Below are positions 11,901 through 19,279 of a stretch of DNA of 44,694 nt, in pieces. Under the pieces are notes generated by a model. The model saw nothing but the letters and a program-made list of their open reading frames with translations, had not been told where the DNA came from and did not search any database. The stretch is from a virus, in IMG/VR virus record IMGVR_UViG_3300044622_000127, positions 1 through 44,694 of that record. The stretch is one strand, 5' to 3'. A program made the translations under genes and the position numbers. Each line of letters begins with the position of its first letter. Positions within the stretch are counted from its first letter, which is position 1.

Positions 11901-12418
11901 GGGTTACCAATTAGCTGGCTGTTTAACAAAGAAGCATTAAAGATTAACGAGAACTGCTCTGCCCAGTTGCTGTTTGCTGTATCATTCCAAGTAACGACGA
12001 TGTTAGCAAGGTCAATGCCGTTAGAATCTGTAACAGACTCAGTAGTTGTCACTGAGTTAATTTTCAGTAGTCCGGACGCTGATACAGCTCTTTTTGGGCT
12101 GTAGCTAATCAGTCGGGCTAGTTTTAAAATGCTGTCTCGACGTTCTGCTGTGTCAAGGAAGTTTTCACGAGCGTTCAGATCTGTACGGAATGCCAAGCTC
12201 TGTCCAAGGAAAGCAATAAGGTCTATTAGAGCAATGTATTCACTTGACTCAATGAAGTCATTGAAGTCTTCCGGGTAGTATAAACGCAGGTAATCGATCA
12301 TCGATTTACGAAGCGTTTCAAAGTCATACGATTGAAAGTCTGCCTCTCGGAAAGTCTGATATACTTTCTTCCAATCTGAAGCCACAAGTAAACTATTTTG
12401 CCTAGATGTCGATGCCAT
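8972..12418 (-). CDS. 6: Baseplate wedge protein gp6-like, enlarged
   Basis: The protein has 1148 residues. The N-terminus (DYLRLYYPEDFNDFIESSEY, then LIAFLGQSLAFRTDLNARE) is the typical opening of T4 gp6 relatives in the baseplate-J-like fold. gp6 dimers join the wedges into the ring around the hub. T4 gp6 is about 660 residues, so this copy carries several hundred extra residues, mostly in the middle and C-terminal half, which are beta-rich and not recognised. The ATG at 12418 is preceded by AAGGA at good spacing and by a late promoter box at 12439-12449. The gene sits between gp25 and the giant structural protein, in the usual 25-6 order of T4-like phages. The gp6 identity is strong for the N-terminal third; the function of the extra part is unknown. 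Confidence 0.9.
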   Translation of the reverse strand: MASTSRQNSLLVASDWKKVYQTFREADFQSYDFETLRKSMIDYLRLYYPEDFNDFIESSEYIALIDLIAFLGQSLAFRTDLNARENFLDTAERRDSILKLARLISYSPKRAVSASGLLKINSVTTTESVTDSNGIDLANIVVTWNDTANSNWAEQFSLIFNASLLNSQLIGNPGNTQVINGIRTDEYTINITAGTVPAFPFSATVNGGSLDFEAVSATSSNQSYIYETEPRPTGKFNFLYRNDNRGNASLNTGYFLYFKQGKLQSVDFTLGEAVPNRVLNVGYNSINNSDVWLYALNSSKFERASWSAVPAIAGVNVIYNKSSERNLYQINTREGDQIDLVFGDGSFANVPQGDFRTYFRTNAGQTYKITPDELQNVTLAIPYVSRAGVVETLTVRAALNYTVTNATANESIDDIRQKAPQQYYTQGRMITGEDYNIIPYTAFSNILKVKAVNRTSSGISRFLDVQDTSGKYSSTNIFAQDGYLYKEDTLPSTNFSIQSSTSARRSVIENLMSILDSKEMAHFYYDHFTRHNPTRYGWHLSSLTTNGSTGYFNTIITVEDNLDVEQILQIGSVSSEVARFIASGAIIKFSADTGKYFNAQNQIKTGEPQYAGDQLYIYSSVKQVVGDGTNGGQGSFANGTGPVTVTQKVPNGAFVDQIIPVFKNSLPEELILDIAARVAAFNNFALRYDINDETWKIVEEANIYDASNIEDPLFSLTSPVPGVGPDASWLIRFEYSTTVGYLIYWRGTDYTFESKVETKFYFDDKVKVYDGRSVIQDQIKILKVNSESDSSDPLGVDYTWYIHKNIVDIDGYENQNKVLVTFTDNNNDGVPDNPDLFATVVNPTVNPIRKLVFFKKDIGYDSFETFLPISSTLIVLDYLTLADIQPNITLYYDGQVFYAMTEDKFYVLEILNGVYSLYETTDYKKFYGREDLYFQYRHNSPGYRRIDPSPNNIVDLFLLTNSYSTDYQRWINDSTNTLEKPVPPTTEQLKLEYSELENYKAISDAIIFNSAKFKPLFGNKSDPTLQAIFKVVKNVNLNISDNDIKSSVIGAVNAYFATENWDFGETFYFSELSAYLHSTLSPNVSSVIVVPKDPSALFGSLYQINAETNEILISSATADNVEIISAITASQINANFAGVNSVLTVGST

Positions 12419-12438
12419 AATATTCCTTACACTATCCA

Positions 12439-12449
12439 GTATTTATGCC
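12439..12449 (-). promoter_or_regulatory. T4-type late promoter for gp6
   Basis: On the minus strand this reads GGCATAAATAC, which matches the T4 late -10 box TATAAATA except for the first base. It lies between the gp25 stop and the gp6 start. A leader of roughly 15 bases would contain the AAGGA ribosome site. Recognition by the gp55 encoded in this window is inferred. Confidence 0.7.
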
Positions 12450-12467
12450 ATTCGTAAACTGGTACTT

Positions 12468-12839
12468 TTAAGTGGATCTAGTTCTACGGTCGAACTGTAG
12501 CACTAGTCTATCCCGCTGATCAGTTTCAATAAAGGTAAGCTCTACTTCAATCTGAAGGCCGTGGTGATATTCTGCTATTGAGATAGCATCTGTGCGTAGG
12601 CGAGGATCGTAGTTTATGATAGTCTTAATGTCGTCTGAGATTGCTTTTTTAACCTCTACCGTTAAAGGCTCAAATAGCATATCCCATATTATGGTGCCAA
12701 AGTTAGGGTTATTAAGTTTCTCACCTTTGCGGATATGTAGGTGATTAAACAGATTTTGTTTAGACAGCTCAAAATCAACTACACGAAACTTCTTGCGTCT
12801 GTTAAATGTTGAAAAACCGCGGTAAAGAGTATTAGCCAT
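12468..12839 (-). CDS. 25: Baseplate wedge protein gp25
   Basis: The 123-residue product belongs to the GPW/gp25 family. The diagnostic segment is RKGEKLNNPNFGTIIWDMLF at about residues 37-56, followed by the conserved EPLTVEVKKAI region. gp25 is a core wedge component that contacts the sheath initiation site with gp6 and gp53. The start is set at 12839 (MANTLYRGFSTFNRR) because relatives begin about here and this start lies just outside gp5. A possible ATG at 12869 would add ten residues that overlap the end of gp5 and do not look conserved. No Shine-Dalgarno sequence precedes 12839; a late promoter box lies only four bases upstream (see that entry). T4 gp25 is 132 residues, so the length fits. 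Confidence 0.92.
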   Translation of the reverse strand: MANTLYRGFSTFNRRKKFRVVDFELSKQNLFNHLHIRKGEKLNNPNFGTIIWDMLFEPLTVEVKKAISDDIKTIINYDPRLRTDAISIAEYHHGLQIEVELTFIETDQRDRLVLQFDRRTRST

Positions 12840-12842
12840 AAC

Positions 12843-12851
12843 GTATTTATA
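12843..12851 (-). promoter_or_regulatory. Late promoter box abutting the gp25 start
   Basis: The minus strand reads TATAAATAC, a perfect late -10 box. It overlaps the gp5 stop codon and ends four bases before the gp25 ATG. By T4 spacing, transcription would begin at or very near the ATG and give a leaderless message. The box match is clear; activity is not shown. Confidence 0.5.
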
Positions 12852-15054
12852 CAGGCTTACTAACGCCACCTACTACCCTAGATGCCTGAGCAGGTACAGC
12901 CGGAGTGGTTGAAGCAGTATAGTTCTTAGCTAAGACTGTGTTAGCATATCTACCTTCGTTATAATAGGTTCCAATATCAGTGCCAAATCCATCTTTAGTA
13001 TTGCTTAATGTGCCTTTGTTCCACTGGATAGTTGCTCCTGCACCTTTAAGGTGTGATGCTGCTAAGTTGCCTGACACAACAGACGGGTCAGACCCAGCAT
13101 TAACTACTCCTGCGCTCTTAAGACTGTTGTAGTTCTGAGTAAGATTTTTGTCCATTACCTTTTCTTGTATAGATTGGTTCGCAAGAAAATCTTCCTTGCT
13201 CTTAATCCCGTCCTGACCGGTCCAGTTCGCTGGGTCATTGACTAGTGCGCCTCGTTGGCTAACAGGCGTAGCATCCCATACTTCTTTGCTAACGTATCCT
13301 TGCGTAACTAATACTGCTGAGCCAGACTGATACTTACCAAGGTAGTTGCCGCCTGAGCCACCTACTTTGCTGTAGTCATTACCTGACTCATGCTGTGCTA
13401 ACTGTGCTTTAAGCGCAGAAGTCTCTTCAGAGGACATTGGGCCTAGTTGTGGTCCGGGGAATTTAGCATGTTGATCGGCTACTGCTGCTGCACCTGCTTT
13501 AACTTTAACACCATCGCCGGTCGCAGAAGAAGGTCCAACTCCAGGTGGCGGTGGAGTAACATTGCCTTGAGTAGCGACCGGATTTCCTTGACTGTCTTTA
13601 ACTACTGTGCCATCACCGGTTACTAGAACTCCTTGTTGTACTGGTGGTGTGCCAGCTGAGTAAGAAGAGTGGCTTGAGTAAGGCTCGTGCGACGGATTCA
13701 TAGTGTCAAGAGGTATAGTAGTTTCCCTAGACCCTTTGTCCTTAACCCACTTCAATCCATCTAACAGCGGTTCTTTGTGTTTAACGCTCGGAATGTCCGC
13801 AGGTGTAACAATATCTGGCGCCGCTTTAGTATTCAAGTAGATCATTCCAGACGAACACACTAGTTCAGTTCCGGACCCAAGACCCATCTCGTTCCCTGCT
13901 ATCATTTTAAACGTTGAACCTGCCTTCTGTTCTACTGTGCCGCCATACTCCTTTAAGGCCGTAGTTGCTTTGAGGCTGATAGTTGCTGACTGTTTTTGGA
14001 TGCTTGTGTTAGCAAACATCTTAATATTGCCGCCGGCAAACATGTTAATGTCTTTGTCTGCGTGTAAGTTGATGCTGCGCTGTGATCTAACACTGATGTC
14101 ATTCTCAGCAAACATTAGAATCTTGCCTTCTCTAGTAAACTCTAACCAGGTTTTTCCGTTAGCGTTACCAATGTAAAGGATCTCCTCAGAATCGTTCATT
14201 AGTAGCTGGTGACCACCTGCTGTGCGTAATCGTATTAACTGATCTTTGCCCATACCACCACGAGTAGCAGACATTGTTCCATCGTCCATCACGAATGTGT
14301 GCCCGCCTTGGCGCCACGGTATGGCGTTGTTGTTAGCTTTCGGATCTTCGTCGCCCTCACGACCAGGAGTGCTAATGCCAAACACACGGCTCGGACTTTC
14401 ACGCTGTGAACTACTTGAGATTACTCCACGTACTTTATCGTCCTCTAATCCTTGATCTAACAATGTTCTAACTTGATGCTCGTGGATCGGCTTTTGGTTG
14501 CCAGTAAGGAACTCGTCCTTAACAAACGCCTGGTTATAGTCATTAAATTCTACAACCGGATAAGGTGGAGTCTTTAATGCTTTCTGTAGGGCAGGATCCT
14601 TTAGCGGTGCTACATTCGTAGCACCAGCTAAGCCTGGAGTAGCCCAATGGCTAAGATCAGGTTGAATACAAGCAAACCAGTATCCTCTGTTTATGTCACC
14701 GTTAACAAAAGTTATCAGCACATGATTACCGATATCCGGCGGTGTCATCCACATTCCATACGAGTGGTTGACTTCTTTGTACTCGTTCCTAGATTCGGGA
14801 TCTCTGTCAATAAACGGCGTTCGTGCTGCGCCCGTGTAAGGGCTAGCATAACTTACTGTTATCCAGTGGCTCTGATCGGTTTCTGTCCCACCGAAGTCTG
14901 ACACATATACTTGTAGTCTGCCAGCACGTATCGGGTCAGAGTTATTTTTAACAATGCCGATATACGGACCTGGGTCTCTTTGCCCTGAGCCAAGTGCTCT
15001 ATCTTTATCAGCAAACTTAGGAAGCTTGGTTCCTACTCTTTTATCAATTGTCAT
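12847..15054 (-). CDS. 5: Baseplate central spike gp5-like with C-terminal lysozyme-like domain
   Basis: The product has 735 residues. Residues about 28-140 form the OB-fold typical of gp5/VgrG (PGPYIGIVKNNSDPIRAGRL, then DIGNHVLITFVNGD). Residues about 310-400 hold short repeats such as DINMFAGGNIKMFANTSIQ, expected for the triple-stranded beta-helix of the spike. A Pro/Gly/Ser-rich linker follows. Residues about 545-690 look like a lysozyme or lytic-transglycosylase domain (LAQHESGNDYSK, then NYLGKYQ), with Glu in the ESG motif as the likely catalytic acid. The spike punctures the outer membrane and the enzyme opens peptidoglycan. T4 gp5 has its lysozyme before the beta-helix; here it comes after, which is unusual. 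The ATG at 15054 has only a weak ribosome site, so coupling to the upstream hub gene, which ends 15 bases away, is likely. Confidence 0.9.
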   Translation of the reverse strand: MTIDKRVGTKLPKFADKDRALGSGQRDPGPYIGIVKNNSDPIRAGRLQVYVSDFGGTETDQSHWITVSYASPYTGAARTPFIDRDPESRNEYKEVNHSYGMWMTPPDIGNHVLITFVNGDINRGYWFACIQPDLSHWATPGLAGATNVAPLKDPALQKALKTPPYPVVEFNDYNQAFVKDEFLTGNQKPIHEHQVRTLLDQGLEDDKVRGVISSSSQRESPSRVFGISTPGREGDEDPKANNNAIPWRQGGHTFVMDDGTMSATRGGMGKDQLIRLRTAGGHQLLMNDSEEILYIGNANGKTWLEFTREGKILMFAENDISVRSQRSINLHADKDINMFAGGNIKMFANTSIQKQSATISLKATTALKEYGGTVEQKAGSTFKMIAGNEMGLGSGTELVCSSGMIYLNTKAAPDIVTPADIPSVKHKEPLLDGLKWVKDKGSRETTIPLDTMNPSHEPYSSHSSYSAGTPPVQQGVLVTGDGTVVKDSQGNPVATQGNVTPPPPGVGPSSATGDGVKVKAGAAAVADQHAKFPGPQLGPMSSEETSALKAQLAQHESGNDYSKVGGSGGNYLGKYQSGSAVLVTQGYVSKEVWDATPVSQRGALVNDPANWTGQDGIKSKEDFLANQSIQEKVMDKNLTQNYNSLKSAGVVNAGSDPSVVSGNLAASHLKGAGATIQWNKGTLSNTKDGFGTDIGTYYNEGRYANTVLAKNYTASTTPAVPAQASRVVGGVSKPV

Positions 15055-15069
15055 GTTTGTTTAGCTTTA

Positions 15070-18000
15070 TTAAGGTAAAGGTGGAACTGCGTCTGAAGAC
15101 ACCGGCGTAGTACCGTCCGGAGAAGATGCGGATATTGCCGTTGGCACTAAATTTTTAACGTCGGCAAACTTTCTTTCTAATGTAGATGTATCCGGCAATG
15201 CGTTAGTAATAGATTGTCCTAACCCGCCAAACTTATCTACGTCAATTGGTCCTGAAGAAAAGTTTGGAACGTTAAACTGTCCTGAACCTAGTGCGCCGGT
15301 TGGGATGTCGGGCAAGATCTTTGTTGGTACTGCACTTATAATAGACTGAGGTGATATATTAGGAGCAGCGGGTAACCCGCCCGCTAGTCTAGACGCATAC
15401 TTATCGCTAGCATCGTCAATCTGCGGAGCAATCTCAACTCTAGCAGCGTCAGAAGGTACCACTTTCTTCTTAACGCCTGGAGTAGGTTGGTTAGGATGAC
15501 GAATCAGATTTAATTCTTGTTCAAACTTCCCGCCGGAGAACGAATTCGATACTGTAACAACCTGATATACTCCGGAAAATGCGCTGATCTTGTTCTCTCC
15601 TTTGTCTACCTTTACTAGCCCTGTAGTCTTATCATAGTCCCCTGCTGTGTTAAACGTTAGCATTACGTACACTGAACCGTCGTCAGTTTTTATGCTTCCG
15701 TTTTCATTGACTAAAATCTCTCTTGACTCTGTTAAAATCTTAGGCTTGTAGAATACGTCGTCTTGCTTAATAAAGTCTGGATCGCCGACTATTTTAAGCT
15801 TTACTCCGATCATATCTCCCTGTGCGCTAGACAACAAGTTCCTATCGATACTTGCTACAATATCAGCTTTTGGCGCAACTGTTAGGCTTGAACCAACTTG
15901 CTGACTCACAAATACTTTTCTTGTTTCGAGTGACACGCTGCCTTTAATCTTTTCGCTTAGAATCTGATCTAACAGTTCTCGAATTTTCTTTGCGTTCTGT
16001 TCCTTAGTTTGAACCTCAGATCCAGTAACGTTTTGCGCCTGACTAGCAATGGCCGTAGCTTGTTGATTTGCTGTGGCCGCATTAAAATATAATGCGTCAA
16101 ACGTTAAATCAAAGTTTATTATGTCTTGGTTGTTGCCTGTAAAAATATAGTCATACTTCTTAACGTAGTTCTTTACTGCTCCCATGTGCGCTTCTTCATT
16201 CTTAGTATTATATACCGTATGCTTCTTAATGTGATACGTTATAAACTTTTGATAATCGGCTATTTTCGGAATATACTCTCCTAAGGCAATGCTAGGTACT
16301 ACTTTATACCATTGCAACGGCTTCTCAAGAAATTCTTTAAGTTTCTCTTTTGTTACTAGTTCTGTTTCATTGTTAACATCTAATACTTGCTTCCAAATAT
16401 AAGAACTATTCTTAATAGCCTTTGCTATCACTTCTAATACCGACTGTCCGGCATTTAAAGACATAACGTTTGGTGTTTTTCCTTCTTCTCCAAATAGCTT
16501 AACCTTGACATTTTCGTCGACCTGTGGTGACTGTCCTGCTAACGCCATTGCAGTTGAATCAGCTTGTATGTTGGCTTTGTCTTGGAATGTTGCCGTCTTA
16601 ATGTCCTCGTCTATTTCAAAGTAAAATTGATACGGAGGATGCTCAGCGTGTCCATCTGCTACAAGTTGCTGCTGCCAAGCATTAATTGCCGCTGGATAGC
16701 TTCTTATTTTTTCTCCAGGTGGTATTACCACCTTGCCTTTAAATTGTCTATCTCTCTCGTTTAACGCGCCCACATACCTTACATCTTTTTCTCTCGCTTC
16801 GACTGCATCTTCTGACGCCTCTCCTTCGAGGCCTCCGTACACCGAATCGAACTTTTTAATTCTAGCCAATGCTGCTGCTCTATTCTCTTCGGCTTCTTTA
16901 TCGGCTTGTCGGGCATCTTTAATGTTATTGGTTACTAGTGCGGCATCTTTCTCATACTCGCCGGTGGCTCCTGATAACCCAGCAAAGAATTCTCCAACAG
17001 TCTGAGCAGTGACTTCTAACTTAAACGGCACTGTTGCTACAGTTTCAGCGAATGCTTGATGATTGTACGGGAAAGCAGAGATCTCGTACTCTGCTCCTTT
17101 GTTAGTTACCTTAAAGGACATAGTTGCTATGCGTATTGGAATATACTTAACGTTTTCCTTTAGCTTTTTTGGAATTCCGTCGGAGTTGTAACCAAAGAAA
17201 TCAATTTGAATCAGATACGGAATTGTAAGGTAACTAATAGGAGTAGGTATATCTTTTGAGAACACGTCTGCTAAATCTATAATTCTATTTAACAGGGTCA
17301 TCCCGTAAGGTTCTATTATTGTAAAGTCGATCTTAACGGCATTTGCGTTTCTGGCCTGTGGACTCATTCCAATAACAGTTTCCATGTTAAGCTTTTCGAA
17401 GAAGAAGTCTTCTTCGAATAATTCATCCCTTCCTAGTTCCCCGCGTCTCCCTGCACTAGCAATAAGAACATGCTTAGGAGTATACTTTCCAGTTTCAATC
17501 ATTGCGTTATAGTCCTTTGGACTTAGTGCATGAAGACTAAGATTGTAAGTGTAAGACGAATACTCGTGAAGAATATTAGGTCTGGTCAGATCCTTAGGGG
17601 TAGAGTCTAAAGGTGGATTTTGATTAGATACCGCAGGAGTTTCTTGCTCTGCGCTTGCAGCGGGAGCAGCATCTTCAGCAGCCGGCCCGATCATTCCTTC
17701 GCCGTCACCTTTTAACCCGTCTAGTTTGTCGACTGCGGCAGTAGGAGCTTCAGGAGTTATTACTCCGTCGACTCCTTGTGTATCAGTGACTGAAGACGGA
17801 AGCGCAGTTGTTTCTCCACTAATTCCCGGGGAAGGAGGTGGGGCAGGTGGAGGATTCAGATTAGTTTGTGTTTTAACTATTTTCCCATCAGGGGTTGAGT
17901 ACTCGTATAAACCAGTATCCGGATTTTGTCCCTTAGGCGTAAGCGTATCTTTCGTGTAAGCCAGAGTGTTAGCGTCTGGCGGAGTTTCAGATATCGACCT

Positions 18001-18072
18001 TTTGCCGGTAGTAGTATCTTGGTAGAAATGTCCTCCAGATACATGGTCCGGACCTAGGTATACGTTACCCAT
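15070..18072 (-). CDS. Large baseplate hub-like structural protein
   Basis: The product has 1000 residues. The first ~165 are Pro/Gly/Ala-rich and look disordered. Residues about 166-370 form a structured block (LHEYSSYTYNLSLHALSPKD; later YLIQIDFFGYNSDG) that resembles tail hub proteins. A charged Ala/Glu/Lys-rich helix follows, then a second structured block. The segment YQVVTVSNSFSGGKFEQEL near the end is typical of hub or VgrG-related proteins. The last ~120 residues are again Pro/Ser-rich. No separate gp27 homologue is seen in the window, and this gene directly precedes gp5, gp27's partner in T4. It may therefore supply the hub ring on which the spike sits; this is inference from position and style. 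The start ATG directly follows the gp53 stop (TAA-ATG) with TAGGA inside the gp53 end. Confidence 0.8.
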   Translation of the reverse strand: MGNVYLGPDHVSGGHFYQDTTTGKRSISETPPDANTLAYTKDTLTPKGQNPDTGLYEYSTPDGKIVKTQTNLNPPPAPPPSPGISGETTALPSSVTDTQGVDGVITPEAPTAAVDKLDGLKGDGEGMIGPAAEDAAPAASAEQETPAVSNQNPPLDSTPKDLTRPNILHEYSSYTYNLSLHALSPKDYNAMIETGKYTPKHVLIASAGRRGELGRDELFEEDFFFEKLNMETVIGMSPQARNANAVKIDFTIIEPYGMTLLNRIIDLADVFSKDIPTPISYLTIPYLIQIDFFGYNSDGIPKKLKENVKYIPIRIATMSFKVTNKGAEYEISAFPYNHQAFAETVATVPFKLEVTAQTVGEFFAGLSGATGEYEKDAALVTNNIKDARQADKEAEENRAAALARIKKFDSVYGGLEGEASEDAVEAREKDVRYVGALNERDRQFKGKVVIPPGEKIRSYPAAINAWQQQLVADGHAEHPPYQFYFEIDEDIKTATFQDKANIQADSTAMALAGQSPQVDENVKVKLFGEEGKTPNVMSLNAGQSVLEVIAKAIKNSSYIWKQVLDVNNETELVTKEKLKEFLEKPLQWYKVVPSIALGEYIPKIADYQKFITYHIKKHTVYNTKNEEAHMGAVKNYVKKYDYIFTGNNQDIINFDLTFDALYFNAATANQQATAIASQAQNVTGSEVQTKEQNAKKIRELLDQILSEKIKGSVSLETRKVFVSQQVGSSLTVAPKADIVASIDRNLLSSAQGDMIGVKLKIVGDPDFIKQDDVFYKPKILTESREILVNENGSIKTDDGSVYVMLTFNTAGDYDKTTGLVKVDKGENKISAFSGVYQVVTVSNSFSGGKFEQELNLIRHPNQPTPGVKKKVVPSDAARVEIAPQIDDASDKYASRLAGGLPAAPNISPQSIISAVPTKILPDIPTGALGSGQFNVPNFSSGPIDVDKFGGLGQSITNALPDTSTLERKFADVKNLVPTAISASSPDGTTPVSSDAVPPLP

Positions 18073-18378
18073 TTATAATCCTAAATCTTTAATTATCGTT
18101 TCTTTGGCGGGTAAGTAGATAAGGTTACCTGTTATAAAATCAAATAGCGGGCTCTTTAAGGAATTAGGGTTTCTAGCAGCAAATACCCACCATAGTGCCG
18201 GATCGCCATAAAGGTCGTAAGCTAACATATCTGGACGCAAGTGATACACTCTGTCAATCTGATACAGTTTGTCGCTAACTTGTTTAGTGATCTTCCTTTT
18301 TACTGCTATGTCTAAAAATTGACCGTATAATCCAGTATCATAATATGGGCTAGACTTAGAATATGTAACTGCTGCCAT
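18073..18378 (-). CDS. 53: Baseplate wedge protein gp53
   Basis: The 101-residue product contains the hallmark of the gp53 family: YHLRPDMLAYDLYGDPALWW then FAARNPNSLK (about residues 44-74), followed by FDFITGNLIYLPAK. gp53 joins wedges to the hub and lies near gp6, gp25 and gp48 in the baseplate. It is about half the length of T4 gp53 (196 residues) and keeps the conserved core. Its ATG overlaps the stop of the upstream tube-cap gene by one base (TAATG), so translation is probably coupled. Confidence 0.88.
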   Translation of the reverse strand: MAAVTYSKSSPYYDTGLYGQFLDIAVKRKITKQVSDKLYQIDRVYHLRPDMLAYDLYGDPALWWVFAARNPNSLKSPLFDFITGNLIYLPAKETIIKDLGL

Positions 18379-19205
18379 TATACGAATCCTCCTTTAAGCA
18401 GATCGCCCTTAGCAAATTGGCTAAGTGTAAATTCTGTAAGAGAGTCTCGACTGTAAATAGGTTGGAACTGGCATTGTAATGTACTGTAAGTCGGTAGCCT
18501 GGTTTTTCCGCTCTTGCCGTTAGTGGCGGGCCCCGGAGTCGGAACCTCAATGAAGTCTCCGTCGTGTGGCATGGTGTGCATGAACTGTGTCAGAACGCAA
18601 GGCACGTTAGGAAAGTAATGGGTGCCGTATCCTGTTAAGAACAACATCGGAGGTGGGGTGCCAGCTAAGCCTTCGCTGCCCCAGAACATCTTCGTTGCTG
18701 CTCTAAAAAAGTAAATTGCTGCAAGTAGGTACTGACCTTCTTCAACTGTTTGTACCGGAAAGTCTCCGTTGACTTGGATCTGCCCTATTTCGCTGCCTTC
18801 GTAAAAATGCATTGCGTAGTTGCTGTGTGCCAATGGTTGTGAGTTGTATTTTGCTGTATGAGTCATCTGTATCTGAGGGGTAATTGGGAATATCACTCCG
18901 CCTGTGTCCTGGATTGGTTTCATTAAAGAGTTACCGGTGTCTTCGTATAAAATCCTCGATCCTTGTCCGACAGATGCCTTGACGCGCCAGTCTGTTTGTT
19001 CATCACCAGCTTGGCCGCCTGCTTCTAGCCAACTAACAGGAGTTTTTGGAATCCTGGCAGTAGAGGCGCCACCTAGTAACCCGGCTAATGCCTTTCTAGC
19101 TTGTGACGGATCAAAGAAGCTAGTTGCTGCACTAGCCGTCGGCGACACCAGACTGCTAGGTCCAGAATTAGCAGGAAATTCAAACGGGTTATCGTCAATG
19201 AACAT
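18378..19205 (-). CDS. 48: Baseplate tail-tube cap protein, gp48-like
   Basis: The product has 275 residues. The part from about residue 72 (DWRVKASVGQGSRILY, then GGVIFPITPQIQMTHTAKYN, then LAAIYFFRAATKMFWG) matches what I know of the tube-cap/gp48-type proteins annotated next to gp53 in marine T4-like phages. These proteins sit on the baseplate and start tube polymerisation. gp48 and gp54 of T4 are related, so gp54 is an alternative name. The first ~60 residues are Ser/Ala/Pro-rich and probably flexible. The gene is the first of the minus-strand baseplate cluster, with a GGAG ribosome site and a late promoter upstream. Confidence 0.75.
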   Translation of the reverse strand: MFIDDNPFEFPANSGPSSLVSPTASAATSFFDPSQARKALAGLLGGASTARIPKTPVSWLEAGGQAGDEQTDWRVKASVGQGSRILYEDTGNSLMKPIQDTGGVIFPITPQIQMTHTAKYNSQPLAHSNYAMHFYEGSEIGQIQVNGDFPVQTVEEGQYLLAAIYFFRAATKMFWGSEGLAGTPPPMLFLTGYGTHYFPNVPCVLTQFMHTMPHDGDFIEVPTPGPATNGKSGKTRLPTYSTLQCQFQPIYSRDSLTEFTLSQFAKGDLLKGGFV

Positions 19206-19225
19206 TATATTTCTCCAAATTAGTA

Positions 19226-19254
19226 TTGCTATAAGTATTTATCTATGCTAATAT
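19226..19254 (+). promoter_or_regulatory. Possible host sigma70-type promoter for gene 55
   Basis: TTGCTA at 19226-19231, a 17-base spacer and TAATAT at 19249-19254 form a plausible bacterial housekeeping promoter. It points to gene 55, whose ATG is 25 bases downstream with AAAGGA before it. The spacer contains the opposite-strand late promoter. Early expression of the late sigma factor from a host-type promoter makes sense, but AT-rich phage DNA often gives such matches. Confidence 0.4.
19236..19243 (-). promoter_or_regulatory. Late promoter for the baseplate cluster
   Basis: The minus strand reads GATAAATA followed by CT, one base from the TATAAATA late box. It lies about 30 bases ahead of the gp48-like ATG, leaving room for the GGAG ribosome site near 19213. 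It probably starts late transcription of the minus-strand baseplate genes. Confidence 0.7.
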
Positions 19255-19279
19255 ATGCATACTTTAAAGGATTCTCCTT

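Noticed and set aside
12840-12869. Upstream ATG for gp25 at 12869
   Set aside because: It would add ten residues inside the gp5 coding end, while family resemblance starts at the ATG at 12839.
16564-17005. Plus-strand open frames inside the hub-like gene
   Set aside because: They are antisense to a well-supported 1000-residue gene, lack ribosome sites and have low-complexity translations.
18065-18075. TATAAATG on the minus strand as a late promoter
   Set aside because: It is formed by the gp53 stop and the next ATG, differs from the box at its last base and would place the transcript start inside the gene.
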